Shown here: piece after piece, positions 1-8,898 of the stretch
Layout: every line of letters begins with the position of its first letter
Numbering within the stretch: position 1 is the first letter of the stretch
NCBI RefSeq assembly: GCF_019670125.1
Contig: NZ_AP023033.1
Location: forward strand, 1,496,501 to 1,560,500
DNA: 64,000 nucleotides
Reading direction: 5' to 3'
Origin: Agarivorans aestuarii
GTDB lineage: Bacteria; Pseudomonadota; Gammaproteobacteria; Enterobacterales; Celerinatantimonadaceae
Program-made: the position numbers and the translations under genes
Notes under the pieces: model-generated
What the model saw: the letters and a program-made list of their open reading frames with translations, nothing else
Database searches by the model: none
What the model was told of the DNA's origin: nothing

Positions 1-13
1 TTAAACAGGCAGT

Positions 14-628
14 TTAAGTTCGCGCCACCAAAAACACTGATAGAGCTTTCTCTGGTCGCCACTTGGTGTCGATGCTAAAGCCTTGCTGTTGAAAGCTATT
101 CAGCAGTTCTTGCTCGGTAAACACTCTTACTAAAGGCATCAGGCCTAGTGCTTTACCAATTGGGCCAATTAGCTTAAAAAATTTCATTCTGTCGCCTAAA
201 CAAGGGGTGCTACTAATTAGTACCCCACCTGGTTTTAGCCAACTTTTTATGGTCGCTATAGCGGTTTCTTTGTCTTCCAATAGGTGAATCAGGTTAAGTG
301 CAAAGACGATGTCTACCGGTTCATTTACCACTAGCTCTTCGACTGTAGCTTGCTGAAAACTTAGATTGTCTATTTGCTGTTCTTGGCGTTTTCGCTCTGC
401 AATATCTAACATTGCGGCTGAGATATCGGTGGCGAGAATGTGTTTTAGATAAGGGGCATGTAGTAATGCGGTTGAGCCGGTACCACATCCCACTTCAATG
501 GCCGTAGCATCTTTAGAAAAGTACTCGCGGCTAAGTGCTAGTTTTTTCTCATAGCTAGGAATATCTGAAATAGCGCGCTTAGCGTAAGAGCTAGCATGTT
601 TGTCCCAAAACTTATTGCGAGTATCCAT
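14..628 (-). CDS. Class I SAM-dependent methyltransferase
   Basis: Predicted cytoplasmic methyltransferase of the small UbiE/Methyltransf_11 type. Motif I, EVGCGTG (about residues 45-51), forms the glycine-rich S-adenosylmethionine loop; a later acidic strand (VDIVFALNLIHLL) and a proline-glycine turn (LKPGGVLISS) complete the Rossmann-like core. The substrate cannot be read from sequence. I chose the ATG at 628 because an AGGG ribosome site lies 9 bases upstream; the frame stays open to 700, but that extension has no comparable site and looks non-coding. It is divergent from the LysR gene next door. Confidence 0.85.
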   Translation of the reverse strand: MDTRNKFWDKHASSYAKRAISDIPSYEKKLALSREYFSKDATAIEVGCGTGSTALLHAPYLKHILATDISAAMLDIAERKRQEQQIDNLSFQQATVEELVVNEPVDIVFALNLIHLLEDKETAIATIKSWLKPGGVLISSTPCLGDRMKFFKLIGPIGKALGLMPLVRVFTEQELLNSFQQQGFSIDTKWRPEKALSVFLVART

Positions 629-734
629 CAACATTTTCCCTAATGAGTTGCGTTTAGCGCTGATTGAGTGAATAGTAATCATGCTTAAAACAGGTAGCAA
701 TAATCAATAATGCATCTTGGGTATACGTATTTGT

Positions 735-1619
735 ATGGATAGGCGTTCTATAAATTTTGATTGGAATAGGGCTCGGGCTTTTTTGGTCACCTCTGAAGAA
801 GGCTCTTTATCCGCTGCTGCGCGGGCATTAGCGATGACTCAGCCTACTTTAAGTCGCCAAGTGGCGGCCTTAGAGCAAGAGCTAGGGGTTTCCTTGTTCG
901 AGCGAGTGGGGGGCAGGCTAAGCCTTACTGCCAGTGGCGTAGAGTTATTGGCACATGTTCAAGCCATGGGCCAAGCGGCTAATAACTTGTCTTTATCCGC
1001 TTCAGGTAGGGCAGAAGCCATTGAAGGTGATGTATGCATTTCGGCTTCGGAGGCCGTGGCAGCTTTTGTTCTGCCGAGTATTGTTGAGAAACTACGGCTA
1101 CACGCCCCGGGTGTGCGGGTAGAGATTATTGCCAGCAATGATTCTAGCGACCTACTACGCCGAGAAGCAGATATTGCCATTCGGGCATATCAACCTACCG
1201 AATTGGAGTTAATCGCCCGCCGCGTTGCGGATATCGATGTGCATTTATATGCGGCTAAAAGTTACTTAGCTAAGTGGCCACAGCCTCGCACTATTCAAAG
1301 TCTTGCTGATGCAAAATTCCTCGCTTTCGATAAAAACGATGAGTTGATTAATGAGCTGGCTAAGCTAGGTTTCTCGCTCAAGCAAAGTAACTTTCCGGCG
1401 GTGGTGAGCAACCATTTAGTCCAGTGGGAGCTGGTGAAACAGGGCGTTGGCATTGGCTTTATGTTAGAGCAAGTAGGCGACAGCGAGCCCTTGGTCGAGC
1501 GCGCCTTTCCTTCTCTAGCTGCAATCCCTACACAATCTTGGCTGGTGGTTCATCGAGAGCTAAATACCAGCCGACGACTGCGTATGGTGTATGACTTTTT
1601 GGCCGAGCAGCTAAGCTAG
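735..1619 (+). CDS. LysR family transcriptional regulator
   Basis: DNA-binding regulator with the usual LysR plan: an N-terminal winged helix-turn-helix (FLVTSEEGSLSAAARAL, then TQPTLSRQVAALEQELG) and a C-terminal periplasmic-binding-protein-like effector domain from about residue 90. Length, just under 300 residues, is normal. An in-frame TTG at 717 would add six residues, but the ATG at 735 starts at the conserved N-terminus. Its end overlaps the end of the convergent ureidoglycolate lyase gene by about 9 bases. Control of the ureide genes is possible from position only; the ligand is unknown. Confidence 0.9.
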   Translation: MDRRSINFDWNRARAFLVTSEEGSLSAAARALAMTQPTLSRQVAALEQELGVSLFERVGGRLSLTASGVELLAHVQAMGQAANNLSLSASGRAEAIEGDVCISASEAVAAFVLPSIVEKLRLHAPGVRVEIIASNDSSDLLRREADIAIRAYQPTELELIARRVADIDVHLYAAKSYLAKWPQPRTIQSLADAKFLAFDKNDELINELAKLGFSLKQSNFPAVVSNHLVQWELVKQGVGIGFMLEQVGDSEPLVERAFPSLAAIPTQSWLVVHRELNTSRRLRMVYDFLAEQLS

Positions 1620-2102
1620 CTGTAGCTGTATACTTTCACTTAGTTGCTGTTCTACACAATTGGCTTCTTCGCCGCTTCGGTCAATCACCAAAAAGTCGCT
1701 AGTGTGCTGCAAGCTAATCAAAGGGTGATGCCATACCCCGCTGTGATAGTTAACGCCTTGGTCAGGCTGTGCCCAAAAGGCGCAAATGCTATCTTCATCT
1801 AACTCACCAGGCTTTGCCACTACCACAACATAAGGGCGTTGGGACAAGGGCATAAATAGCTGGCTGCCATAGGGATGGTGTTCCAGCATATCTATGGCTA
1901 GTGGCAGCTGAAAGGCTTGACCTCGAAATATCGAGACAATCAGCTTGGCTTGGTTGCCACTGGCCTGTAATTCGGCCAAGTCGTGGAAGCGACTGGTGGT
2001 TCCACCATTGATTGCAAAGGGCGAGACTTTGTCGCAGGCCACTACATCACCAAAGGGCGCAAAGGCCGCTTGAGTAAGCGGCTGTAAGCTGAGTTTTTTC
2101 AT
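1611..2102 (-). CDS. allA: Ureidoglycolate lyase
   Basis: Cytoplasmic enzyme that splits ureidoglycolate into glyoxylate and urea, the last step of the allantoate branch of purine degradation. The 163-residue length and the cupin-like motifs HHPYGSQLFMPL and GVNYHSGVWHHPL are characteristic of the AllA family. The start is preceded by AAGGAACC. It lies 9 bases after the allantoicase gene in the same direction, so the enzyme that makes its substrate is encoded just upstream and the two are almost certainly co-transcribed. Confidence 0.93.
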   Translation of the reverse strand: MKKLSLQPLTQAAFAPFGDVVACDKVSPFAINGGTTSRFHDLAELQASGNQAKLIVSIFRGQAFQLPLAIDMLEHHPYGSQLFMPLSQRPYVVVVAKPGELDEDSICAFWAQPDQGVNYHSGVWHHPLISLQHTSDFLVIDRSGEEANCVEQQLSESIQLQLA

Positions 2103-2111
2103 ACCGGTTCC

Positions 2112-3119
2112 TTAAACGGATTTACCCCATAAGCGCAGGCGACTGATGCCGCCATCGGGGTAAATATTCACTCGAATATGAGTGATGGTGCCAAGCGAGT
2201 TTAGCTCGTTAAAGTGATGGTCATTGTCGGCGCTAAGTGACTTAGCAGGCAATAACTCCTGCCAAAACATACTTTGGCTGATCAAGCTTAAATCGTTAGG
2301 ATCTTGAATATTGGCTGCTTGTATCGACAGTTTATCGGGGAAGTTGCCTTTAAAGTGAGTGGTGGCCACTTCAATTTTATCAACCTCGCCAGCTTGACCT
2401 AAAGCGATAATGCACCAATCGTTACCCGGCTCTCGGCGGCGGCGGGTTTCCCAACCATCGCCCATGTTAACGCCTTTGCCTGGCGCAAGTAGATTGCTGG
2501 GTGTACCGTAATGCGCATCATTGTATCCAATGACTCTGCCGCCATTTTTAAGGGCAACTAGATCAATGCTTTGCTCACTTGAGTGTTGTGGGATGGGGTG
2601 GCCAAATACCCGTAAACGGGCAATGCCACCATCGGGGAAGATGTTAATTCTTAGATGACTAATCGGCTGCTCAGTGTCTACAGCAAAAAAGTGGTGGTTA
2701 TCGGCACTTAAAGCACTGGCAGAGAGAATACTGTGCCATTGGGTATCACTTGGTGGTGTATCTTGCTCACAGTAGCAAGCTTCAACACTGGCCGCTGGGG
2801 CAAAATTACCGGTAAAAAAGCTAGTATCTAGTTGTAGTCCTTTAACCTTGCCTGCAACCCCTAGTTTTACGATGCACCAGTCGTGGCCTGCATCACGACG
2901 GCGGCGGCTTTCCCATCCGTCCATCCATTTGCCGTTATCATCATATTTGTCTGGGTAAAACAGCGCCGGCAAGTGGTTGAGCATGCGCTCGGCTTTGGCA
3001 AAAAAATCGTCACTCACTGCGATGATTTGGCTGCCTAAACGGTTGTCGGCTAAGTTTACACACTGTTGGCTAAAGGCTGGCGCATCGGTGGCAGCTGGGG
3101 CAGTTATGGCTTGGCTCAT
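2112..3119 (-). CDS. alc: Allantoicase
   Basis: Hydrolyses allantoate to ureidoglycolate and urea. The protein consists of two tandem allantoicase repeats of about 160 residues, visible as the duplicated motifs WMDGWESRRRRDAGHDWCIV (first half) and MGDGWETRRRREPGNDWCII (second half), each followed by HLRINIFPDGGIARLRVFG or HIRVNIYPDGGISRLRLWG. Length (335) is typical. AAGGATAACT precedes the ATG. It sits between the RpiR regulator and allA, all on the minus strand. No allantoinase, uricase or urease gene is present in the window. Confidence 0.95.
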   Translation of the reverse strand: MSQAITAPAATDAPAFSQQCVNLADNRLGSQIIAVSDDFFAKAERMLNHLPALFYPDKYDDNGKWMDGWESRRRRDAGHDWCIVKLGVAGKVKGLQLDTSFFTGNFAPAASVEACYCEQDTPPSDTQWHSILSASALSADNHHFFAVDTEQPISHLRINIFPDGGIARLRVFGHPIPQHSSEQSIDLVALKNGGRVIGYNDAHYGTPSNLLAPGKGVNMGDGWETRRRREPGNDWCIIALGQAGEVDKIEVATTHFKGNFPDKLSIQAANIQDPNDLSLISQSMFWQELLPAKSLSADNDHHFNELNSLGTITHIRVNIYPDGGISRLRLWGKSV

Positions 3120-3244
3120 AGTTATCCTTAAATTTGTTGAGAGAATGCGCTAATTGGCTCATTGTCTACTTGTTTGGTTCAATTGTTTCACTGCTGCTTA
3201 GTGGTTCCCCTTATTGGGTTCTGTAAACAACAGTGAGGTAATGT

Positions 3245-4072
3245 TTAGTGGTGAGCTTCTAGCTCATCAAGTAATTGATAATTATTGCTGACTTGGTTGC
3301 TATGGGTTTGAGCTGAATGCGCTAAGTAATCGTAGACCTTGTTGCTTAAATGGGCGAGCAAGCTCATCGGCGCTGCATAGCTATCTAAGGCAGAATGATT
3401 GCTCATCGGGCAGACCAATAATTGGCTTACTTGAGTGCGATAGCATTGGCCACTTTGGTCGGTAATCAGCAGGCAATTCAGATTTTGTAATTGCTCTATA
3501 AGCGCTGTAAATAACTTAGGTCTGCGGCGAATACCTATTATGATCACTAAGTCTTTATCGTTGAGTTGGGCTAGCTCTTCACCAATGCTTTGGCCTGGAA
3601 CCGGCAATAAATAGACCTGTTTGCGACACTGCATCAATTGCTGGCGAAAGTGCAAAGCCAGTGGATAGCTGTTGCGATAGCCAATAATGGTTATCCGTTT
3701 GGCTTGGCTAATCTGCTTAACTAAAGCCTCGCAATCAATCTGTTCTAGCTGCTTAAATACTTGGCTAATTGCTGCTAAATCGCTGTGTTCACTCGTATCG
3801 CTCGCTTCACTGGTTAACAGGGGTTGTCCCCATTCGCGCTCTTGGCGGAGCTCGTCACAGACGTGCTGATGGTCTTGGTAACCAAGTTGACGGAAAAAAC
3901 GGCTCACACTGGCTTTGGAGACTTGGCAAGCGCTAGCGATTTCGGCGGTTGATTGAATCAATACTTTATCGGGATGATGCTGCAAGTAATCTGCAACTAC
4001 CCGTGCTTTGGCCGAAAGCTGCGGATAGTGTTCAACAATACGTTGGTTAAATGCACAGGCCGATTTTGTCAT
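3245..4072 (-). CDS. MurR/RpiR family transcriptional regulator
   Basis: Predicted regulator with an N-terminal HTH_6 domain (AEIASACQVSKASVSRFFRQLGY, about residues 40-62) and a C-terminal SIS domain (about 125-250; AKRITIIGYRNSYPLALHF) that normally binds a phosphosugar or another small ligand. Length of 275 is typical. It lies between the ABC transporter genes upstream and allantoicase downstream, all on the minus strand, so I infer that it controls the ureide transport and catabolism unit. Family members near purine or ureide genes are known, but the effector here is not determinable. Confidence 0.9.
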   Translation of the reverse strand: MTKSACAFNQRIVEHYPQLSAKARVVADYLQHHPDKVLIQSTAEIASACQVSKASVSRFFRQLGYQDHQHVCDELRQEREWGQPLLTSEASDTSEHSDLAAISQVFKQLEQIDCEALVKQISQAKRITIIGYRNSYPLALHFRQQLMQCRKQVYLLPVPGQSIGEELAQLNDKDLVIIIGIRRRPKLFTALIEQLQNLNCLLITDQSGQCYRTQVSQLLVCPMSNHSALDSYAAPMSLLAHLSNKVYDYLAHSAQTHSNQVSNNYQLLDELEAHH

Positions 4073-4112
4073 GATTACTTAAGGTCCTTTTAATTTCATT
4101 ATTGCTTACAGC

Positions 4113-4841
4113 TTATAACACTGCAGAAATAAAACTTTGTAACTCGGTGGTTTGGGGCTGAGCAAACACCTGTTTGCTGTCGCCGGTTTCCCACACCTTT
4201 CCTTGGTGCATAAAGACCACTCTATCACCAACGTCGCGAGCAAAGTTCATTTCGTGGGTGACTAAAACTAGCGTCATGCCTTCGGCGGCCAGTTGTTCTA
4301 AAACTTTGAGTACTTCGCCTACCAGCTCAGGGTCGAGAGCCGAGGTTATTTCGTCACACAGCAATACTTTAGGCGACATAGCCAAAGAGCGGGCAATGGC
4401 CACGCGTTGTTGCTGGCCACCCGACATGCTAGTGGGGTATTGATCAAACTTGTCGGCTAAACCCACTTTTTCCAGCACTTCTTTTGCTAGCTCGCGACAT
4501 TCTTGCTGGCTTTTCCCCAGTACTAACTTGGGCGCTAACATAATGTTTTCGCCAGCGGTCATATGGGGGAAGAGGTTAAAGTTTTGAAACACCATACCTA
4601 CACTACGGCTAAGTAGCCTAAGCTGTTTTTCGTCTTCGCTTACCGCTTGTTTATCTACAATAATGGCACCACTTTGAAAGGGTTCTAAACCATTAATGCA
4701 ACGCAATAGGGTGCTTTTTCCAGAACCGCTTCGGCCAATAATAGAGATAACTTCGCCAGCCTTTATTTTTAAGTCTATGCCTTTTAGCACATGGTGTTGG
4801 CCGTAATACTTATGAATTTGTTCAATACTAACCAGTGACAT
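4113..4841 (-). CDS. Polar amino acid-type ABC transporter, ATP-binding protein
   Basis: ATPase subunit of a GlnQ/HisP-type importer. Walker A is GRSGSGKST (about residues 36-44), the Q-loop is VGMVFQNFNLFPH, the signature is MSGGQQQRVAIARSLA, Walker B is VLLCDEITSALD, and the switch histidine is in LVTHE. Length 242 is normal. Its start overlaps the end of the upstream permease by 14 bases, which indicates translational coupling. The companions are two permeases and a binding protein; the substrate (amino acid or ureide) is inferred only from the adjacent allantoicase and allA. Confidence 0.93.
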   Translation of the reverse strand: MSLVSIEQIHKYYGQHHVLKGIDLKIKAGEVISIIGRSGSGKSTLLRCINGLEPFQSGAIIVDKQAVSEDEKQLRLLSRSVGMVFQNFNLFPHMTAGENIMLAPKLVLGKSQQECRELAKEVLEKVGLADKFDQYPTSMSGGQQQRVAIARSLAMSPKVLLCDEITSALDPELVGEVLKVLEQLAAEGMTLVLVTHEMNFARDVGDRVVFMHQGKVWETGDSKQVFAQPQTTELQSFISAVL

Positions 4842-5478
4842 TGAGCTTCTTCTCCAAATGCTTGCTGTATAAAGACAGCGGGAAACACAACAAAAAGTAC
4901 AGCGCTGCCACTAAGGCAAACACTTTAAAGGGTTGGAAGGTGGCATTGTTAAGCATGGTGCCGGCTTTAGTTAACTCTACAAAACCAATAATGGATGTGA
5001 GTGCAGTGCCTTTCACCACTTGCACCGAAAAGCCTACGGTAGGAGCAATGGCCACGGTGAGTGCTTGCGGCAAAATAACGTAGCGCATGGTTTGAAAGAA
5101 GCTCAAACCCAAGGTGCGAGAAGCTTCCCATTGTCCCTTGGGTAAAGATTCAATACAGCCGCGCCAGATTTCACATAAAAAGGCACTGGTGAACAAGGTT
5201 AAACCAATGATGGCAGCGCTCCAGGCGCTCACATCAATGCCAATTAGCGATAAACCAAAGAAGGTAACAAACAGCTGCATCAACAGTGGTGTGCCTTGAA
5301 ACAGCTCTACATAGCCTTTAACCAAGGCGCTTAACACGGGGTTTTTGCTTATGCGCATAAAGGTTAGCAGCAGGGCAACTAAGCCACCGCTGGCAAAGGC
5401 AATGAGTGATAACAAGACCGTCCAACGCGCTGCCAGTAGCAGGTTGCGTAAGATGTCCCAATCGGTAAATTGCATCAT
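4828..5478 (-). CDS. Polar amino acid-type ABC transporter, permease
   Basis: Integral membrane subunit of the His/Glu/Gln/Arg/opine importer family. Several hydrophobic helices are visible, and the conserved EAA-type cytoplasmic loop reads GQWEASRTLGLSFFQTMRYVILPQAL (about residues 115-140), which docks to the ATPase. It pairs with the second permease just upstream to form the heterodimeric channel. AGGAG precedes a double ATG (5478 and 5475); either could be used. Gene order binding protein, permease, permease, ATPase is preserved. Confidence 0.92.
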   Translation of the reverse strand: MMQFTDWDILRNLLLAARWTVLLSLIAFASGGLVALLLTFMRISKNPVLSALVKGYVELFQGTPLLMQLFVTFFGLSLIGIDVSAWSAAIIGLTLFTSAFLCEIWRGCIESLPKGQWEASRTLGLSFFQTMRYVILPQALTVAIAPTVGFSVQVVKGTALTSIIGFVELTKAGTMLNNATFQPFKVFALVAALYFLLCFPLSLYSKHLEKKLNVTG

Positions 5479-5490
5479 ATTAAACTACTC

Positions 5491-6159
5491 CTACAATGCA
5501 GGGTTTTTGAAAACGCGACGTGCGGCCAGCTCAAACAGTTGGCGCATGGCTATGGCTAGCAGCAAATAAATCAGTGCGGTGAGCAAGTAAGATTCAAAGC
5601 TTAAAAAGTTGCGCGACTGAATAAAGTTGGCTGAGAAAGTGAGCTCTTCGACAGAGATTTGCGAGACCACCGCCGAGCCCAGCATCACGATAATGCATTG
5701 GCTAACTAAGGCCGGATAGATACGTTGAAACGCAGTGGGTAATACAATACGGCTAAAAATGTGCCAGTGGCTTAAGCCTAAGGTTTTACCCGCTTCCCAC
5801 TGGCCTTTAGGGGTGGCTTCGATACCTGCACGAATAATTTCGGTGAGGTAGGCGCCTAGGTTAATCACCATGGCCAAGCAGCCCGCTTGCCAAGCACTTA
5901 GTTTTACCCCCAAGGCTGGCAAGCCAAAAAAGATGAAGAATAACTGCACAATAAACGGTGTATTACGAATGACTTCTACATAGGCGCTTATGAGCCAGCG
6001 CAACCAAGCTTTATTACTTATTTTACCTGCAGCCCCTGCAGTACCGAGTAAGATCCCTGCAAAGGTTGAATACAAGGTGAGCTCGGCAGTGGTGAGTAAG
6101 CCCTTGGCAAGCTCAGGCATGTAGGGCAGTAAGCCACTAAAGTCTAGTTGGTAGCTCAT
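5491..6159 (-). CDS. Polar amino acid-type ABC transporter, permease
   Basis: Second permease of the same importer, 222 residues with about five transmembrane segments. The EAA loop is GQWEAGKTLGLSHWHIFSRIVLPTAF, very like that of its partner, and the N-terminal part (LLTTAELTLYSTFAGILLGT) matches the HisM/HisQ-type family. The gap to the binding-protein gene is only 11 bases and to the next permease 12 bases, so this is one operon. Confidence 0.92.
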   Translation of the reverse strand: MSYQLDFSGLLPYMPELAKGLLTTAELTLYSTFAGILLGTAGAAGKISNKAWLRWLISAYVEVIRNTPFIVQLFFIFFGLPALGVKLSAWQAGCLAMVINLGAYLTEIIRAGIEATPKGQWEAGKTLGLSHWHIFSRIVLPTAFQRIYPALVSQCIIVMLGSAVVSQISVEELTFSANFIQSRNFLSFESYLLTALIYLLLAIAMRQLFELAARRVFKNPAL

Positions 6160-6170
6160 GGCGCGCTCCT

Positions 6171-6959
6171 TTAGTACAACTCTTTAGGTAACGATGTTTT
6201 AAACCATGCAAGCGAGAGTTTCTCTAACTCACCACTTTGTTTTGCTTTAGCAATTAGCTCGTTTACTTTGGCAACCAGTGCTGGCTCGCCTTTAAGCACA
6301 CCTACATAACACGGAGAGTTTTTAAGTAAGAACTTAGTCTCTGGCTTGCGTGTTGGAACGCGCTTGGCAATTTCTGTGGCAACTAAATTACCAGTGGCAA
6401 TAAGCTCTACTTGGCCTGATAAGTAAGCTGACAGGGTGGTGTTATTGTCTTCAAAACGTTTAATGGTGGTAGAGCTATCCACCAACTTGCTTAGCTCTAT
6501 GTCTTCAACTGCGCCACGGGTAACACCAACGGTTTTACCTGCCAGTTGCTCCGCAGAATCAACGCTAACCTCTGCGGCGCCAAATACACCAAGGAAAAAT
6601 GGTGCATAAGCTTCACTAAAATCGATGGCTTTTTCACGCTCGGCGTTTTTGCCTAGGCTAGAAATAACCAAATCAACCTTGCGGGTTTGTAAGTAGGGAA
6701 TGCGGTTAGCGCTGGTTACTGGCACTAATTCTAGTTTTACATCTAGCTGCTCTGCTAGGTAGCGAGCCATATCAATGTCGTAGCCCATGGGTTGTAAATC
6801 ACTCCCCACCGAGCCAAACGGAGGGAAATCTTGTGGTACGGCTACTTTTAATACGCCGCGCTCCATTAAAGTAGCTAGTTGGTCGGCATGGCTTACGGTG
6901 CTGCTTAGAGCGCAAAGTAAAATGGCTGCGCTAGCAAATAGTTTTTTGAAGGTATACAT
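6171..6959 (-). CDS. ABC transporter periplasmic substrate-binding protein
   Basis: Secreted solute-binding protein of the SBP_bac_3 family. A signal peptide (Lys-Lys, hydrophobic core, SHA cleavage near residue 25) precedes the mature part beginning DQLATLMERGVLKVAV. The family signature GYDIDMARYLAEQL and the later KVDLVISSLG are present. Length 262 is typical. It is the promoter-proximal gene of the minus-strand importer operon. Binding of allantoate or a related ureide is an inference from the neighbouring catabolic genes; an amino acid ligand is equally compatible with the fold. Confidence 0.92.
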   Translation of the reverse strand: MYTFKKLFASAAILLCALSSTVSHADQLATLMERGVLKVAVPQDFPPFGSVGSDLQPMGYDIDMARYLAEQLDVKLELVPVTSANRIPYLQTRKVDLVISSLGKNAEREKAIDFSEAYAPFFLGVFGAAEVSVDSAEQLAGKTVGVTRGAVEDIELSKLVDSSTTIKRFEDNNTTLSAYLSGQVELIATGNLVATEIAKRVPTRKPETKFLLKNSPCYVGVLKGEPALVAKVNELIAKAKQSGELEKLSLAWFKTSLPKELY

Positions 6960-7396
6960 AAAGCTTCCTTAGCGAGTTTACTTGGTGTGAAACGAATGAA
7001 TCTTTTGTTTTTTATTTGCAACGTACGAGCCATTAAGCCGGAAGTGAAGTAATTATTTAATAATTCCTTTAAATACATATGGTTATAGGTTTTTTGTTTG
7101 ATGGAGAGGTGAAGATGCTCTAGCGGGTGGTGTTTAATATTTACCCATCTTGGTGCTGTTTGGGATCTGTTTGGTGCACGAATTACTACTAAAGTGGTAT
7201 CTCTGAGTTTATTTGAAACAAATCGCAAATATTTGTCTAAATCTCGTTTTTTCAAACAATTTTTTAAGTTTAACTGTTTGTTTTAAATGGGCTTTAATGC
7301 CTGTGATAGAAAAGTGATAAGTTCGTGAATTGGTTGGGACATGTGCTTCTTATACTGGATTTGACTGTTAAATAAGGACCGCAAAAGGAGCGAACC
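6960..7396. other. Divergent intergenic region
   Basis: About 440 bases separate the importer operon (minus) from the spondin-domain genes (plus), so promoters for both must lie here. A weak sigma70-like candidate toward the plus-strand unit is TTGGTT at 7330 with TATACT at 7351, although its 15-base spacing is short. A ribosome site AAAGGAGCG precedes the ATG at 7397. No convincing gene was found: a frame at 6905-7255 overlaps the signal-peptide start of the importer gene and has no domain. Confidence 0.5.
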
Positions 7397-8095
7397 ATGG
7401 ATCTCAAGTCATCTCTGTTAGCAATGCCGTTTATTGCTGTAAGTACATTAAGCCAAGCCGCGGTAGTAGACGTTAAAATTACTAACTTAACGCAAGGTAT
7501 TTACTACACCCCTTTACTAGTAACTGCACACACTTCTGACGCCCACCTATTTGAAGTAGGTTCTGCGGCATCGCCAGCCCTACAGATGATGGCAGAGGGT
7601 GGAGACATCTCTGGTTTAGTCACAATTGCCGACGGTATTGGCGCAGTGTCGTCAGCCAATCCAGTGGCTGGTTTATTAGCACCAACCGATTACGTGATGG
7701 TGAGTGACCTAGATACTGGCAGCAACACCCATCTGAGTATTGTGGCTATGTTACTGCCAACCAATGATGGTTTTGTAGGTAAAGACAGCTGGGAAATTCC
7801 AAGTGAAGCAGGCACTTATACCTTCTACATGAATGGTTATGACGCCGGCACCGAAGCCAACGATGAGATTGTAAATGGCGGCGGAGCTTCTGGTACTCCT
7901 GGTATTCCTGCAAACCCTGGCATGAATGGCGGAACTGGCGGCAGTGGCGTAGCTACAGCATCAAGCAATACCAACATTCATATTCATCCTGGTAATGTGG
8001 GTGACCAAGATGCAACGGGCGGCATGAGTGACCTAGACAGCCGTATTCACCGCTGGTTAAATCCAGTTGCAAAAGTGGTTGTTACCGTTAAGTAA
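7397..8095 (+). CDS. Spondin-domain secreted protein
   Basis: Exported protein with a signal peptide (cleavage after SQA, about residue 21) and a Spondin_N-type beta domain: VDVKITNLTQGIYYTPLLVTAHT, LFEVGSAASPALQMMAEGGD and LSIVAMLLPTNDGFVG are the recurring marks of this bacterial family. The middle part is Gly/Asn rich (about 150-190) and the tail contains HIHPGNVGD and HRWLNPVAKVVVTV. Function in bacteria is not established; a cell-surface or matrix role is a guess. It is followed 13 bases later by a second, lipoprotein member of the family. Confidence 0.85.
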   Translation: MDLKSSLLAMPFIAVSTLSQAAVVDVKITNLTQGIYYTPLLVTAHTSDAHLFEVGSAASPALQMMAEGGDISGLVTIADGIGAVSSANPVAGLLAPTDYVMVSDLDTGSNTHLSIVAMLLPTNDGFVGKDSWEIPSEAGTYTFYMNGYDAGTEANDEIVNGGGASGTPGIPANPGMNGGTGGSGVATASSNTNIHIHPGNVGDQDATGGMSDLDSRIHRWLNPVAKVVVTVK

Positions 8096-8108
8096 TTAAG
8101 GAGGATCT

Positions 8109-8816
8109 ATGGCTATCTCAAGTTTTAGTAAGAGAGCCTTGGCCGTAGCGGTAATGGCGGCAGGACTAAGTGCATGTGGCAGTGATGACGAGAAAATCGT
8201 CGTGGTTGAGCCAGATACGCTAGAGTATGAAGTAACCATTTATAACGACACCTCGGCGCAGCCCTTATCACCAGCTGTAGTGGGTATTCATAGTGCAACC
8301 ATCAGTTTATGGTCGCTAGGCACTTCTGCTAGCGTTCCTCTAGAAACCATGGCCGAAGGTGGTGACGCTAGCCAGTTAGCAGACATGTTTACCGATGATA
8401 ATGTTGCTGTTACAGGTGCTGGCGCTATTGGCCCAGGCGCTTATGAAACCTTAATGATTAGTGCAAGTGAGCGCAGCGATATGCAGTTATCACTAGCCAC
8501 TATGATGGTAAATACTAACGATGCATTTACCGGGCTAAATGGTATTGATATTGGTGGCTTAATGGTGGGTGATAGCATGACCTACAGCTTGCCAGCCTAT
8601 GATGCAGGAACCGAGCAAAACAGCGAAGCGGTGGGAACGATTCCTGGGCCAGCTGATGGCGGTGAAGGGTTTAACGCGGCACGTGATGATGTAATGAATA
8701 AAGTTTCGCGTCATCCCGGTCTAGTTACACAAGCCGACGACCCTGCGTCAGTATTGCTGCCAGATCATCGATTGTCTGGCACAGTGGGAAGAGTAGTGAT
8801 TACTCGTACCAACTAG
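8109..8816 (+). CDS. Spondin-domain lipoprotein
   Basis: Second Spondin_N-type protein, 235 residues, with a lipoprotein signal peptide ending LSACGS (lipid-modified Cys about residue 23). Matching motifs to its upstream neighbour are EVTIYNDTSAQPLSPAVVGIHS, LWSLGTSASVPLETMAEGGD, LSLATMMVNTNDAFTG and YDAGTEQNSE; the end HRLSGTVGRVVITRTN parallels HRWLNPVAKVVVTV. GGAGG precedes the start. The pair looks like an ancient duplication, one periplasmic or secreted and one membrane-anchored. A two-component system follows in the same direction. Confidence 0.86.
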   Translation: MAISSFSKRALAVAVMAAGLSACGSDDEKIVVVEPDTLEYEVTIYNDTSAQPLSPAVVGIHSATISLWSLGTSASVPLETMAEGGDASQLADMFTDDNVAVTGAGAIGPGAYETLMISASERSDMQLSLATMMVNTNDAFTGLNGIDIGGLMVGDSMTYSLPAYDAGTEQNSEAVGTIPGPADGGEGFNAARDDVMNKVSRHPGLVTQADDPASVLLPDHRLSGTVGRVVITRTN

Positions 8817-8830
8817 CGCAGAGAACACTA

Positions 8831-8852
8831 CACCCGTACTTAGGTGCGGGTG
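8831..8852 (+). terminator. Hairpin after the spondin genes
   Basis: CACCCGTAC and GTGCGGGTG pair over nine positions (one G-T) around a four-base loop, 15 bases after the lipoprotein stop codon. No T-run follows, so this may attenuate or stabilise the upstream message and is not clearly an intrinsic terminator. It separates the spondin genes from the response regulator. Confidence 0.4.
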
Positions 8853-8898
8853 AGTGCCTTACTCATTGTGGTCGTTCATTACAAGGAAAGGAGCCTAT

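Noticed and set aside
6905-7255. Possible small minus-strand protein upstream of the importer gene
   Set aside because: It overlaps the signal-peptide region of the substrate-binding protein in another frame, has no ribosome site of note and no domain-like composition.
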